From: Vandammella animalimorsus
GTDB lineage: Bacteria > Pseudomonadota > Gammaproteobacteria > Burkholderiales > Burkholderiaceae_C
Assembly: GCF_002285285.1 (NCBI RefSeq)
Contig: NZ_NSJF01000007.1
Location: 1 to 64,000 of the forward strand
Direction of reading: 5' to 3'
Length of the DNA stretch: 64,000 bases
The position numbers and the translations under genes were made by a program. The notes below the pieces were generated by a model. The model was given only the letters and a program-made list of their open reading frames with translations, did not search any database and was not told the DNA's origin. Shown in pieces: positions 15,967 to 26,473 of the stretch. How positions within the stretch are numbered: position 1 is the stretch's first letter; each line of letters opens with the position of its first letter.

Positions 15967-18726
15967 TCAGTCTTGCGGGGCGCTGTCGTTGCCTTTTGGC
16001 GCTTGTCTCGCCTTGCTGCGGCGCTGGCGGGGCCGGGGCGCATGGCCGGGCGCGTCTTGGCTTTCGCCCATGAGCAGGGCGCTTCGCACCTCCTGCGCGC
16101 TGGGTGAGGCGGGTGTTGGCGCGCCAGGTGCGCCAGGTGCATCAGGCGCGCCTGCGGCTTGCTCCAGGCGGGCGACCATGCGGGCGATGCGATCGGCCAG
16201 GGGCTCGTTGCTCAGCCGCTCGCGCAGGCGCTCGACCATCAGCGGAAAGGCCAGGGGCGTGGGCTGGGCCAGCGCATGCAGGCAGAGCCGGGATGCGTGC
16301 ATGCTTTGCAGGGCCTGGGCCAGCCGGTCGAGGTGGAGCTCTTCTTGCAGCAATTCGTCCTGTGCCTGTTGCAGCAGCCGGTTGGCCGGGTCGTGCTGGC
16401 GGAACACTTCGTAGTAAAGCGAGGCGCTGGCTTGCAGCTGGCGGCTGGAGCGGCGCTCGCCCGGGTGGCTTTGGAAGATCAGGCCTGCGATGCGCGCGAT
16501 GTCCCTGAAGCGCCGCCGGGCCAGCTCGCTGGCGTTGATGCTGCCCAGCACTTGCGTGGCCAGCGCCGCGCCTGCGGGCGGGGCCAGCAGGGCTGGCAGC
16601 TGGCTGGCCCAGTCGATGGGCTTGGCCGAGAGCAGCTCCAGCCCATAGTCATTGCACGCCAGCGAGAAGGTGCCTGCCTGGTTTTGCGCCGCCCGCCAGG
16701 CCAGCAGCGCGGCCAGGCCCATGTGCACCAGCCGCCCGACAAAGGGGTAGAGAAACAGGTGCCAGCCTTCGCGGGTGTGCAGGGTTTCGGCCAGCAGCAG
16801 GCCCGGCTGCGGCAGGCCGGACCAGCGCTGCTGCAATTGCAGCAAGGGCGCGATGCACTGCATTTCCGGGTCGGTGATGTGGCCGGCGGCAAAGGCGGCC
16901 AGTTTGTCCAGCATGGCCTCGGCCAAGGCGCCCGACAGCGGCATGCGCCCGCCGGACCAGCGCGGCAGCGCGGCAGCGCCCGTCTTGGCCTTGCGCACCT
17001 GGGCGGTCATCTCGTGCACGCGCACCAGCTCCAGCAGGCGGCCCGCGAAAAGGAACACGTCGCCAGGTTTGAGGCGCGCGATGAAGCTTTCTTCCACAGA
17101 GCCAAGCCGCGCGCCGCGCACGAATTGCACCGTCATGGCGGCATCGCTGACGATGGTGCCGATGTTGTGCCGGTGGCGGCGCGCCAGGCGCGCGTCGGGC
17201 ATGCGCCAGAGGCCTTGCGCATCGGGCGTCACGCGCTGAAAGTCGGGGTAGGCCTGCAGCGAGGGGCCGCCACGGCGCACGAAGTCCAGACACCATTGCC
17301 ACTGCGCATCACTGAGCTGGGCATAGGCGGCGGTGCGCTGCACTTCGGCGCGCAGCGCCTCGGGGGCAAAGCCCCCGCCCAGGGCCACGGTGACCAGGTG
17401 TTGCACCAGCACGTCCAGCGGCGCTTGCGGGCTGTGGCGCGCTTCCATGTGGCCGGCGGCGATGGCGGCCCGGGCGGCAGCGGCTTCGAGCAGCTCCAGG
17501 CTGTGGGTGGGCACGAGCGTGATGCGGGCGCTGCGCCCTGGCGCGTGGCCAGAGCGCCCGGCGCGCTGCACCAGGCGGGCGATGCCTTTGCCGCTGCCGA
17601 TTTGCAGCACGCGCTCCACCGGCAGGAAGTCCACGCCCAGGTCCAGGCTGCTGGTGGCGATCACGGCTTTGAGGCGGCCTTGCTTGAGCCCGAGCTCGAC
17701 CCATTCGCGCACGGATTTGTCCAGCGAGCCATGGTGCAGGGCCAGGGCGCCGGCCAGATCCGGCTGTGCCTGCAGCAGCGCGTGGTACCAGCGCTCGGCT
17801 TGCGCGCGGGTGTTGGTGAAGATCAGCGTCGTGCCGCTTTGGCCCTCGATGAGCCGGGCCACTTGCGGCAGCATTTGCAGCCCCATGTGACCGGCCCAGG
17901 CAAAGCGCTCCAGCCGCTCGGGCAGCAGCGTATCGACCTGGATGGTCTTGGGGATGAGGCCGCGCACCAGCAAGGGTGCAGGTGCGGGAGTGGGATGGGC
18001 TTTGGCGCTGGCGGCCTGGCCCTTGGGCGGCGTCTGGCCGGCCAGGGGGCGGGGCAGCAGGCAGTCCAGCGCATGGGGCAGGTTGGCCAGCGTGGCCGAC
18101 AGGCCCCAGACCATGAGCGCCGGATTCCAGCCGGCCAGGCGCGCCAGGGCCAGCTGCACTTGCACGCCGCGCTTGTTGCCCAGCAGCTCGTGCCATTCAT
18201 CGACCACGACCAGCGCGACCGTTTGCAGCGCCTCGCGCGCATCGGCGCGCGCCAGCAGCAGCGACAGGCTTTCGGGCGTGGTGATCAGCAGCGTGGGCAG
18301 GCGGCGCTGCTGGCGGGCGCGTTCGCTGCTGGAGGTGTCGGCGGTGCGCAGGCCGCTGCGCCAGTGCGGCGCCAAGTCCTGCATGGGACGTTCGAGGGCG
18401 CGCAAGGTATCGGCCGCCAGCGCCCGCATGGGCGTGAGCCAGAGCACGGTCAAGGGCGGTGCGCGGCGCGGGGCGGCAGGCGGCTGGCTGGCCGTGCCGC
18501 CCGGCGGCAGCGCCAGCCGCTGCAAGGCGCCCAGCCAGACGGCCAGGGTTTTGCCCGCGCCTGTGCTGGCGTGCAGCAGGCCGCTGCGCCCCTCGGCCAT
18601 GGCCTGCCAGACGGTGCGCTGAAAGTCCAGCACTTGCCAGCCCTGGCCTTCAATCCAGGCCGTGGCTTGCGGCAATGGGGGTGGCGCCGGCGGCTGGGCG
18701 GTGGCGCGTTGGCGTGGTGCGTTCAT
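15967..18726 (-). CDS. Ligase-associated DEXH-box helicase (Lhr C-type)
   Basis: A 919-residue SF2 helicase of the Lhr family, in the subgroup encoded beside an ATP-dependent DNA ligase and thought to act in DNA damage repair. Motif I is [13 protein letters not shown] (about residue 55), motif II is the unusual [15 protein letters not shown] (about 173), and motif VI is in [13 protein letters not shown]. The long C-terminal half is the Lhr winged-helix and core extension. It ends a four-gene minus-strand cluster, 24 bp after the ligase. The final 60 residues are low-complexity and basic. Confidence 0.92.
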   Translation of the reverse strand: MNAPRQRATAQPPAPPPLPQATAWIEGQGWQVLDFQRTVWQAMAEGRSGLLHASTGAGKTLAVWLGALQRLALPPGGTASQPPAAPRRAPPLTVLWLTPMRALAADTLRALERPMQDLAPHWRSGLRTADTSSSERARQQRRLPTLLITTPESLSLLLARADAREALQTVALVVVDEWHELLGNKRGVQVQLALARLAGWNPALMVWGLSATLANLPHALDCLLPRPLAGQTPPKGQAASAKAHPTPAPAPLLVRGLIPKTIQVDTLLPERLERFAWAGHMGLQMLPQVARLIEGQSGTTLIFTNTRAQAERWYHALLQAQPDLAGALALHHGSLDKSVREWVELGLKQGRLKAVIATSSLDLGVDFLPVERVLQIGSGKGIARLVQRAGRSGHAPGRSARITLVPTHSLELLEAAAARAAIAAGHMEARHSPQAPLDVLVQHLVTVALGGGFAPEALRAEVQRTAAYAQLSDAQWQWCLDFVRRGGPSLQAYPDFQRVTPDAQGLWRMPDARLARRHRHNIGTIVSDAAMTVQFVRGARLGSVEESFIARLKPGDVFLFAGRLLELVRVHEMTAQVRKAKTGAAALPRWSGGRMPLSGALAEAMLDKLAAFAAGHITDPEMQCIAPLLQLQQRWSGLPQPGLLLAETLHTREGWHLFLYPFVGRLVHMGLAALLAWRAAQNQAGTFSLACNDYGLELLSAKPIDWASQLPALLAPPAGAALATQVLGSINASELARRRFRDIARIAGLIFQSHPGERRSSRQLQASASLYYEVFRQHDPANRLLQQAQDELLQEELHLDRLAQALQSMHASRLCLHALAQPTPLAFPLMVERLRERLSNEPLADRIARMVARLEQAAGAPDAPGAPGAPTPASPSAQEVRSALLMGESQDAPGHAPRPRQRRSKARQAPKGNDSAPQD

Positions 18727-18750
18727 GGGGCGGCGGTTATATGGCGGCGA

Positions 18751-20514
18751 TCATGGGGCGGTGTTGTGTTTGGCGGGCATCAGGGCGTGCAGGCTGGCCA
18801 GGGTGTCGGCCTCGGCGATGGGTTTGTCCTGGCGCCAGCGCAGCATGCGGGGAAAGCGCACGGCCAGGCCGCTTTTGTGCCTGGGGCTGGGGGCAATGCC
18901 TTCAAAGCCGATTTCAAAGACCAGGCTGGGCTCGACGCTGCGCACGGGGCCAAAGCTCTCGCGCGTGGTTTTGCGCACGATGGCATCGACCTGGGCAATC
19001 TCGGCATCGGTCAGGCCCGAATAGGCTTTGGCAAAGGGCACCAGCGTGCGCCCGGGCTCTTGTGGCGGCCCGCTCCAGACGGCAAAGGTGTAGTCGGTGT
19101 ACAGGCTGGCGCGCCGGCCATGGCCGCGCTGGGCGTAGATGAGCACGGCGTCCACGCTCATGGGATCGACTTTCCACTTCCACCAGATGCCGCTGCTTTT
19201 GGTGCGGCCCGTGCCGTAGGCCGCCTGGCGGTGCTTGAGCATGAAGCCTTCGGTGCCCAGAGCGCGTGCGCGCTCGCGCTGGCGGGCCAGCTCGGCCCAT
19301 GAGGCGCTTTGCACCTCTGGGCTGAGCAGCAGCGCCGGGTGCGGGTGGGCCGCCAGCAGCGCCTGCAACTGGGCGCGGCGCTGGCGCTGCGGCTGGGCGC
19401 GCAGATCCTGGCCGCCCAGCTCCAGCAGGTCATAGGCCAGCAAGGCGGCGGGCAGTTCGCGCAGGATTTTGGGCCCGACGGTTTTGCGCCCCAGGCGTTT
19501 TTGCAGCTGTGCAAAAGCCTGGATGTGACGCGCCAGCGCTGCCTCGGCCGCGTGATCGGCTGAGTGATGGGGAGCCTCATTGCGGACGTCATCGCGGCAG
19601 GCATCGCCGGCAGGCGGCGTGTGCGGGGCAACGACCACGATCTCGCCGTCGATCACCGTGCCTTTGGGCAGTGTCAGCGCCATGGCGTGCAGCTCGGGAA
19701 AGCGCTCGGTGACCAGCTCTTCGCCCCGCGACCAGAGCCAGGCCTGCTGGCCCCGCCGCACGAGCTGGGCGCGGATGCCATCCCACTTCCACTCCACCAG
19801 CCAGTGGGCCGGCGGGCCGAGCAGCGCATCGAACTGCGCCAGCGGCGCGGCGAGCGGGTGCGCCAGAAAGAAGGGGTAGGGCTGCCCGCGATGCGGGCCT
19901 TGCAGGCCATCGGCATCGGCATCGGCGGGGGCGATCAGCGCCAGGTAATCGGGCGCGCCAGGCCGGGCGCCCACGGCGGTATAGCCCATGAGCCGCTGCG
20001 CGACGAGCTTGGCATCCACCCCGGCCAGGGCGGCCAGCGCCTGCGTGACTTGCAGCTTGCTCACGCCCACGCGCAAGGCGCCGGTCATCAGCTTCAGGCA
20101 GGGCAGCCGGTCTTCAGGGGCCAGGCGCTGCCACTGCGCCAGCAGGCGCTCTTTCTGCAAGTGCGGGGGCAGGCCGCGCAAGGGCAGCATCTCCTGCTCC
20201 ATCCAGTCGGCCAGGCCGCACGCCTCGGCCTGGCCGGGGGCGGGCAGCAGCAGGCTGATGGTTTCGGCCAGATCGCCGACGGCTTCATAGCTTTCATTGA
20301 ACAGCCATTCGGGCAGGCCTGCGGCCTCTTGCGCCCATTGGCGCAGCAGGCGGGTGGGCACGAGCTGGCGCGGCTTGCCGCCAGCCAGAAAGTAGATGGC
20401 CCAGGCGGCATCGGCAGCCGGGGCGGCGCGCAGGTAGGCCAGCAGCGCCGCCTGCTTGGCGTGGCTGGAGGTGCTGGCGTCCAGCGCGTGGTAGAGCCGG
20501 GCAAAGGCTTGCAT
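18751..20514 (-). CDS. ATP-dependent DNA ligase of the ligase-associated repair cluster
   Basis: This 587-residue ATP-dependent ligase seals nicks using a lysine-AMP intermediate. The active-site motif is EWKWDGIRAQL (lysine at about residue 240), followed by motif III-like LWSRGEELVTERFPEL, motif IV-V with EGFMLKHR and WWKWKVDP. The N-terminal 200 residues are the helical DNA-binding domain typical of this subgroup. Replicative ligation would be done by an NAD-dependent LigA elsewhere; this enzyme is expected to work with the flanking nuclease and helicase. The interval of about 100 residues after motif III is slightly longer than usual. Confidence 0.93.
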   Translation of the reverse strand: MQAFARLYHALDASTSSHAKQAALLAYLRAAPAADAAWAIYFLAGGKPRQLVPTRLLRQWAQEAAGLPEWLFNESYEAVGDLAETISLLLPAPGQAEACGLADWMEQEMLPLRGLPPHLQKERLLAQWQRLAPEDRLPCLKLMTGALRVGVSKLQVTQALAALAGVDAKLVAQRLMGYTAVGARPGAPDYLALIAPADADADGLQGPHRGQPYPFFLAHPLAAPLAQFDALLGPPAHWLVEWKWDGIRAQLVRRGQQAWLWSRGEELVTERFPELHAMALTLPKGTVIDGEIVVVAPHTPPAGDACRDDVRNEAPHHSADHAAEAALARHIQAFAQLQKRLGRKTVGPKILRELPAALLAYDLLELGGQDLRAQPQRQRRAQLQALLAAHPHPALLLSPEVQSASWAELARQRERARALGTEGFMLKHRQAAYGTGRTKSSGIWWKWKVDPMSVDAVLIYAQRGHGRRASLYTDYTFAVWSGPPQEPGRTLVPFAKAYSGLTDAEIAQVDAIVRKTTRESFGPVRSVEPSLVFEIGFEGIAPSPRHKSGLAVRFPRMLRWRQDKPIAEADTLASLHALMPAKHNTAP

Positions 20515-20559
20515 GGGCGTGTGCGTCAGTGCATCTGTTGTGCTGGGGCGGTGGATTCG

Positions 20560-21633
20560 TCAGGCCGGGGTTGTGGCCGCTTCGGAGGGGCTGGCAGGCT
20601 CGTCGTCATCGTGCCCGTAATCGGTGGCAAAGGCCTGGGCGTGCAGCCCTTGCCCATTGAGCCAGCGCACCATGGTGGCGATATGGCCGTGCGTGACGAT
20701 GATGCGCTGCGCGCCCGTGGCGGCGATGGCGCGTTGCAGGCCGGGCCAGTCGGCGTGGTCGCTGAGCACGAAGCCGCGGTCCACGCCGCGCCGCCGGCGC
20801 GCGCCGCGCACCTGCATCCAGCCGGAGGCGAAGGCGTCGGCATGCTCGCCCAGCCGCCGCAGCCAGGGCGTGCCAGCGGCCGAGGGCGGAGCAATCACCA
20901 GGGCGCGGCGCAGCTGCGCCGGGCTGAGGCTGGCATCCGTGACGCGGCAGGTGGGGGGCAGCGCCACGCCGCTGGCCCGGTAGGCCTGATTGAGCGATTC
21001 GACAGCGCCATGGCACACCAGCGGGCCTACCGATGCGTCCACGCTGGCCAGCAAGCGCTGGGCCTTGCCAAAGGCGTAGGCGTAGATCACGCTGGGGCGG
21101 CCCGCTTCGGCATTGGCGCGCCACCAGGCGTTGACGTCGGCAAACAGCGCCTGCGGCTCGGGCCAGCGGTAAATGGGCAGGCCGAAAGTCGATTCGGTGA
21201 TGAAAACGTCGCAAGGCACGGGCTCGAACGCGGTGCAGGTGGGGTCGGCCTGCAGCTTGTAGTCGCCCGAGGCCACCCAAACGCGCCCGCCATGCTCCAG
21301 CCGCACCTGCGCCGAGCCCAGCACATGCCCGGCCGGATGCAGGGAAATGCGCACGCCGTTGCACACCAGCGGCTGGCCGTAGCCCAGCGTTTGCAAGGCG
21401 ATGTCCGCGCCCAGCCGGGCGCGCAGCACGCCAGCGCTGTCGGTTTGCGCCAGGTAAGCGCCGTGGCCACGGCGGGCGTGATCGGCATGCGCGTGCGTGA
21501 TGACGGCGCGCGCCACCGGCCGCCAGGGGTCGATGTGAAAGTCGCCCGCCGGGCAATACAGCCCCTGGGCCGTGGCGATGACCAAATCCTGCGCGTGGCA
21601 GGCGGCGGGTGTGGCAGAAAGCGGCTGTGGCAT
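20560..21633 (-). CDS. Ligase-associated DNA exonuclease, metallo-beta-lactamase fold
   Basis: A 357-residue SNM1/CPSF-like nuclease. The metal site motif is THAHADHARRGHG (about residue 45), followed by HPAGHVLGSAQVRLE, VASGDYKLQADPT, FITESTFGLPIYRW and YAYAFGKAQRLLA, which together identify the exonuclease of the ligase-associated repair set. The start at 21633 gives the family's beginning just before QDLVIATAQGLYCP; the same frame remains open upstream across the pdeM gene but encodes nothing family-like there. It is 16 bp from pdeM and 45 bp from the ligase. Confidence 0.92.
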   Translation of the reverse strand: MPQPLSATPAACHAQDLVIATAQGLYCPAGDFHIDPWRPVARAVITHAHADHARRGHGAYLAQTDSAGVLRARLGADIALQTLGYGQPLVCNGVRISLHPAGHVLGSAQVRLEHGGRVWVASGDYKLQADPTCTAFEPVPCDVFITESTFGLPIYRWPEPQALFADVNAWWRANAEAGRPSVIYAYAFGKAQRLLASVDASVGPLVCHGAVESLNQAYRASGVALPPTCRVTDASLSPAQLRRALVIAPPSAAGTPWLRRLGEHADAFASGWMQVRGARRRRGVDRGFVLSDHADWPGLQRAIAATGAQRIIVTHGHIATMVRWLNGQGLHAQAFATDYGHDDDEPASPSEAATTPA

Positions 21634-21649
21634 GGCTGTTCGCTGTCGG

Positions 21650-22384
21650 TCAAGGCGTGCGGCCGGCAGGGGGCAGGCGCCAGACGCGCCCGGCCCCGAC
21701 GGCGTAGCAATCCACCCCCATGGCTGGCGCAACCGGCTGGCCGCCGGTGAACGCCCCGAAGGCCGGCAGCACCAGGCAGCCGGGCTGGTGCACAAAGCAG
21801 GGCAGGCGCAAGCCATCGCGACCCGCGCCCCCGAGCTGGACCACGGGGTGGACATGCCCGGCCAGCACGGTGGCGCCAGGGGCTGTGCCTGAGGTTGCGC
21901 CTGATTGGGAGGCGGGGCAGGTTGCAGGGCGGGTTTCAGGGCGGACGTCTGGATGGTGGCAGGCGCTGAGGCTGCCCAGCGGCCAGGGCTCCTCGTGCAG
22001 CGTAAAACCCAATGCCGCTGGCGGATCGCCCGCATGGCGATCGTGATTGCCGCGCACCAGCGCCACGTGCAGCTGGCGATGGCGCTGCCGCCAGTCGGCC
22101 AGCGCCTGCCACACCAGCGGATGCTGGGCCTGGCGCGCGTGCAGAAAATCGCCCAGCACCACCACGCGCTGCGCGCGCGTGCCGGCAATGGCCTGGCTGA
22201 GGCGCTGCAGGTTGTCCTGCGTCGTGCCCTCGGGCACGGCCAGGCCGCTGGCGCGAAACGCTGCCGCTTTGCCCAGATGGACATCGGCCACAAACAAACT
22301 CTGCGCCTGGGGCCACCACAGGGTTTTGTCTGCGCGGAGGAACACTTCAGTGTCTTGCAGGGCGAGGCGGTGTGAATCGTTCAT
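21650..22384 (-). CDS. pdeM: Ligase-associated metallophosphoesterase PdeM
   Basis: A 244-residue calcineurin-like phosphoesterase, first gene of the four-gene repair cluster. Metal-binding motifs are in order: VADVHLGKAAAF (about residue 30), VVVLGDFLHAR (about 75), VRGNHDRHAG (about 110) and VLAGHVHPVV (about 175). The start at 22384 (NDSHRLALQD) fits the family; a longer frame is open upstream. A Pro/Ala/Thr-rich insertion at about 150-170 precedes the last motif. Confidence 0.9.
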   Translation of the reverse strand: MNDSHRLALQDTEVFLRADKTLWWPQAQSLFVADVHLGKAAAFRASGLAVPEGTTQDNLQRLSQAIAGTRAQRVVVLGDFLHARQAQHPLVWQALADWRQRHRQLHVALVRGNHDRHAGDPPAALGFTLHEEPWPLGSLSACHHPDVRPETRPATCPASQSGATSGTAPGATVLAGHVHPVVQLGGAGRDGLRLPCFVHQPGCLVLPAFGAFTGGQPVAPAMGVDCYAVGAGRVWRLPPAGRTP

Positions 22385-22687
22385 TGATGAGGGCAGGGCA
22401 CGAGGTGTTTTTTCGCTGTGTGTGGATATGGCAAAGGCTACGGCTGCAGCCTGCGCTCCGTTGGCGCCCAGGGGCCTGATTGCACAGGCTTTGCAAAACC
22501 ACCGCCTGGCGGGCAATGGGGGGTTGGGCGGGCTGCGTTATCGCCAGAAATGGCTCGCCTGGACACAAGGCTGAATGCGTTTTTGCTTGTCGCATTCCAC
22601 CCCAAATGGCCTCTTGCCCGCTTGCTCGGGGATTTTGGGCGGTTTCCAAAGAAAAAACGACGCAGCAAAGTATTGAAGAGCCTGTAA
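22385..22687. other. Intergenic gap upstream of pdeM
   Basis: About 300 bp between the pdeM start and the small-RNA promoter. I see no gene, repeat or clear hairpin. It should contain the minus-strand promoter of the repair cluster, but no convincing -35/-10 pair stood out. Confidence 0.4.
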
Positions 22688-22716
22688 TTGTGGTAGGAGG
22701 CAACTTGGCATAAAAT
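22688..22716 (+). promoter_or_regulatory. Promoter of candidate small RNA
   Basis: TTGTGG (22688-22693) and TAAAAT (22711-22716) are 17 bp apart. The expected start is at about 22722. The next plus-strand signal is a terminator at 22856-22885, with no plus-strand protein gene in between. Confidence 0.6.
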
Positions 22717-22721
22717 CGCGC

Positions 22722-22885
22722 CTCGGTGCATTGGGCTGGCTGGGCATTTGCCTGCGGTGCGACCCATGCCCGGGCTGATCTGGGTGATATGCCTTCGGAT
22801 GGGCCCAGATCAAGAGTGGTTTGAGAATCTGCGAGAACTATCCAAGATCGTTTACACCCCGCTGTGTCCCAGCGGGGTTTTTTTT
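22722..22885 (+). ncRNA. Candidate structured small RNA, about 164 nt
   Basis: The unit has a sigma-70-like promoter, two strong internal hairpins and an intrinsic terminator. Hairpin 1 pairs CTGGGCAT with ATGCCCGG in 22738-22773. Hairpin 2 pairs TGATCTGGG (22776-22784) with CCCAGATCA (22804-22812). An apparently unpaired A-rich stretch follows before the terminator. The downstream protein gene is convergent, so this is not an mRNA leader. I compared it by eye with 6S, tmRNA, RNase P and 4.5S RNA and saw no match. An 11-codon frame inside (from 22790) lacks a ribosome site. Confidence 0.55.
22856..22885 (+). terminator. Intrinsic terminator of the candidate small RNA
   Basis: ACCCCGCT (22856-22863) pairs with AGCGGGGT (22871-22878), followed by eight consecutive T residues (22878-22885). 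The long T run is also of the kind found at the 3' end of Hfq-binding RNAs. Confidence 0.85.
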
Positions 22886-22901
22886 GCCTGCGGCGCGGCG
22901 C

Positions 22902-24302
<1,401 letters not shown>

Positions 24303-24397
24303 TGTAGGCAGTGTGCGGTGGCGCAGGCCCACGTTGAGCGCCAGGGTTTTGCAGGGCTTTGCCCGGGGCGTCCGCCAGACTGTGCAGAATGGCGGCC

Positions 24398-24961
24398 ATG
24401 GACGAGATCGTGAAAAAAGCCATGGCCAAATGGCCCAATGTGCCGGCCTGCAGCGGTTGGCTGGGTCTGGATGCGCGCGGCCAGTGGTACATGCGCGATG
24501 CGCAAACCCAGGAGCGCGGGCCGTTTCCCCAGTCCAAGGGGCAGCCGCTGGCGCATGCGGGCCTGGCCGAGTTCATCGGCCGCAATTACGCCGCCGATGA
24601 GCAGGGGCGCTGGTATTTCCAGAACGGGCCGCAGCGCGTGTTCGTGGAGCTCGAAGCCGCGCCCTGGGTGCTGCGCGTGGCCTGCGGCGCCGACGGCCAG
24701 CCGCAGCTGCACACCCACACCGGCCAGCCGGTGCAGTGGGGCGAAAGCTGGCAGGACGAGCACGGCCGCGTCTTCATCGCCACGCAGCTGGGCCTGGGCC
24801 TGGTGCACAGCATGGACATGCTGGCGCTGAGCGACTGCATCGAGCAGCGGCCCGACTGGCAGCCCCAGGCCACCAGCTTTGCGCAGCTGCAGCAGCGCTA
24901 CGGCTTTGTTTGCAGCCCGCAGCAGCAAGAGGCCGCCGCCCAGACTGCCAGCGGCGACTGA
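24398..24961 (+). CDS. Conserved protein of unknown function, ferredoxin-linked
   Basis: A soluble-looking 187-residue protein with no signal peptide or membrane segment. It is rich in tryptophan and aromatic residues, including MAKWPNVPACSGWLGLDARG near the N-terminus, GRWYFQNGPQRVFVELE, and a central GESWQDEHGRVFIAT. I recognise it as a protein common in Comamonadaceae next to a YfhL-type ferredoxin, but know no function. The start at ATG 24398 is preferred over in-frame ATGs 39 and 9 bp upstream because DEIVKKAMAKWP begins the conserved part. The ferredoxin gene follows by 51 bp. Confidence 0.75.
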   Translation: MDEIVKKAMAKWPNVPACSGWLGLDARGQWYMRDAQTQERGPFPQSKGQPLAHAGLAEFIGRNYAADEQGRWYFQNGPQRVFVELEAAPWVLRVACGADGQPQLHTHTGQPVQWGESWQDEHGRVFIATQLGLGLVHSMDMLALSDCIEQRPDWQPQATSFAQLQQRYGFVCSPQQQEAAAQTASGD

Positions 24962-25318
<357 letters not shown>

Positions 25319-25328
25319 ACAGAGGTTT

Positions 25329-26468
25329 TTACGCAGCAGCGCGCCAGCTGGCGCTGGCAAAGCGCAGGCCGTCGATGAGGGCGTGCAGCGCCGCCGTGGC
25401 GTGCGTGGCCTGCGGGTAATGCTGAAAACCGATGGTCAGTTGCGGCACCGCATCGCGCTGCAGGGCCTGGACGAACTGCCGGGCCTGATCGACCTGGCCG
25501 CGCTGCTGCATCATGCGCGCGCGGGGTGATTGGGCGTCGATCAGCGGCGAAGGGGTTTGTTCGTATTCGCCAATGCTCAGTTGCAACCAGCGCGGCGCGT
25601 GCGCTGTGCGCTGGGCCTGGCGCGCGGCAAATTGCGCGCGCAGCTGGTGGATGTGGCCTTGGTTCCACCAGATCGAAGGGCTGGAGGCGATGTAGGTCTG
25701 CCAGCCGGGGCTGTCTTGCAGCAGCGCATACAGCGCGAACAGGCCGCCATAGGAATGGCCCAGCAGGGCCTGGCGGCCGGCATCGACGGGGTAGGCCTGG
25801 GCCACGGCCGGCTGCAGCTCCTGGCTGAGGAACTGCAAAAAGCGCTCGGCCCCGCCCTGGCGCTGGGCGCGCCGGTCGCCGGTGTTGCTCAGGTCTGGCG
25901 CGGGTGGGGTGTAGTCCTCGGCGCGGGCCTGCTCGTCGAGCAGGCCGCCGCCTTCGTAACCCACGCCCACCAGCAGCATGGGTGAGATGCCGTTTTCATC
26001 GGCGCGCATGGCCATGCCCAGCGCCGCCATGGCGGCCACGGGGAACATGGCGTCGCCGTCGAGCACGTAAAGCACTGGGTAGCCGCCGGGCGGCCTGGGG
26101 CCAACGCGGCTGACCTGGATGCGGTAGCGCCGGGCGGTGGCCTGCGATGTCAGGTAATGCTGGCGAGCCTGGGGCAAGGCGGCGGGCTCGGCCGGTGACA
26201 GCCCTGCAGGCCCGGCGCTGCCCTGGGCCGCAGCGCCGGGCCTTGCCTGCGCCATCCTTGGCGGCTGCTGTGCCATGGCCTGCAGGGGCAATGCACTGCC
26301 GCCGGCCATGGCCAGCAGCAGCTGGCGGCGCTGGCGCGCCTGCGGGGGCAACTGGGCAGCGCCCGGGGTGAGCGGCTCGGGCACGGGCGGCGTCGGCGGC
26401 GGCGTCAAGGGGGGCTCTGCGGCTGCGCCGTGGCCGGGGCCGTGGTCTTGGTTTTGGCGGCGGGGCAT
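25329..26468 (-). CDS. Exported esterase of the ferri-siderophore hydrolase type
   Basis: An alpha/beta-hydrolase of the PF00756 esterase group (Fes/IroE relatives), 379 residues. The nucleophile elbow is LLGHSYGGLFALYA, and YPVLYVLDGDAMFPVAAM and ASSPSIWWNQ are typical neighbours. An N-terminal ARQRRQLLLAMAGG stretch followed by a hydrophobic run and AMAQQ looks like a twin-arginine signal, placed after about 45 Pro-rich residues. The start at 26468 overlaps the receptor's stop codon region within 6 bp. Its place directly after a TonB-dependent siderophore receptor suggests it releases iron by cutting the siderophore, probably in the periplasm. Confidence 0.82.
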   Translation of the reverse strand: MPRRQNQDHGPGHGAAAEPPLTPPPTPPVPEPLTPGAAQLPPQARQRRQLLLAMAGGSALPLQAMAQQPPRMAQARPGAAAQGSAGPAGLSPAEPAALPQARQHYLTSQATARRYRIQVSRVGPRPPGGYPVLYVLDGDAMFPVAAMAALGMAMRADENGISPMLLVGVGYEGGGLLDEQARAEDYTPPAPDLSNTGDRRAQRQGGAERFLQFLSQELQPAVAQAYPVDAGRQALLGHSYGGLFALYALLQDSPGWQTYIASSPSIWWNQGHIHQLRAQFAARQAQRTAHAPRWLQLSIGEYEQTPSPLIDAQSPRARMMQQRGQVDQARQFVQALQRDAVPQLTIGFQHYPQATHATAALHALIDGLRFASASWRAAA

Positions 26469-26473
26469 GGCGC

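Noticed and set aside
16159-19302. A 1047-codon open frame opposite the Lhr-type helicase and ligase
   Set aside because: Same reason: long antisense frame in high-GC DNA without domains, while the other strand carries intact helicase and ligase motifs.
21634-22293. N-terminal extension of the exonuclease gene through pdeM
   Set aside because: The frame stays open, but the family start is at 21633 and the upstream part overlaps the well-supported pdeM frame.
22722-22885. 6S RNA, tmRNA, RNase P RNA or 4.5S RNA
   Set aside because: None of the diagnostic sequences or the long 5'-3' closing stem of 6S could be found by eye; left as unassigned.
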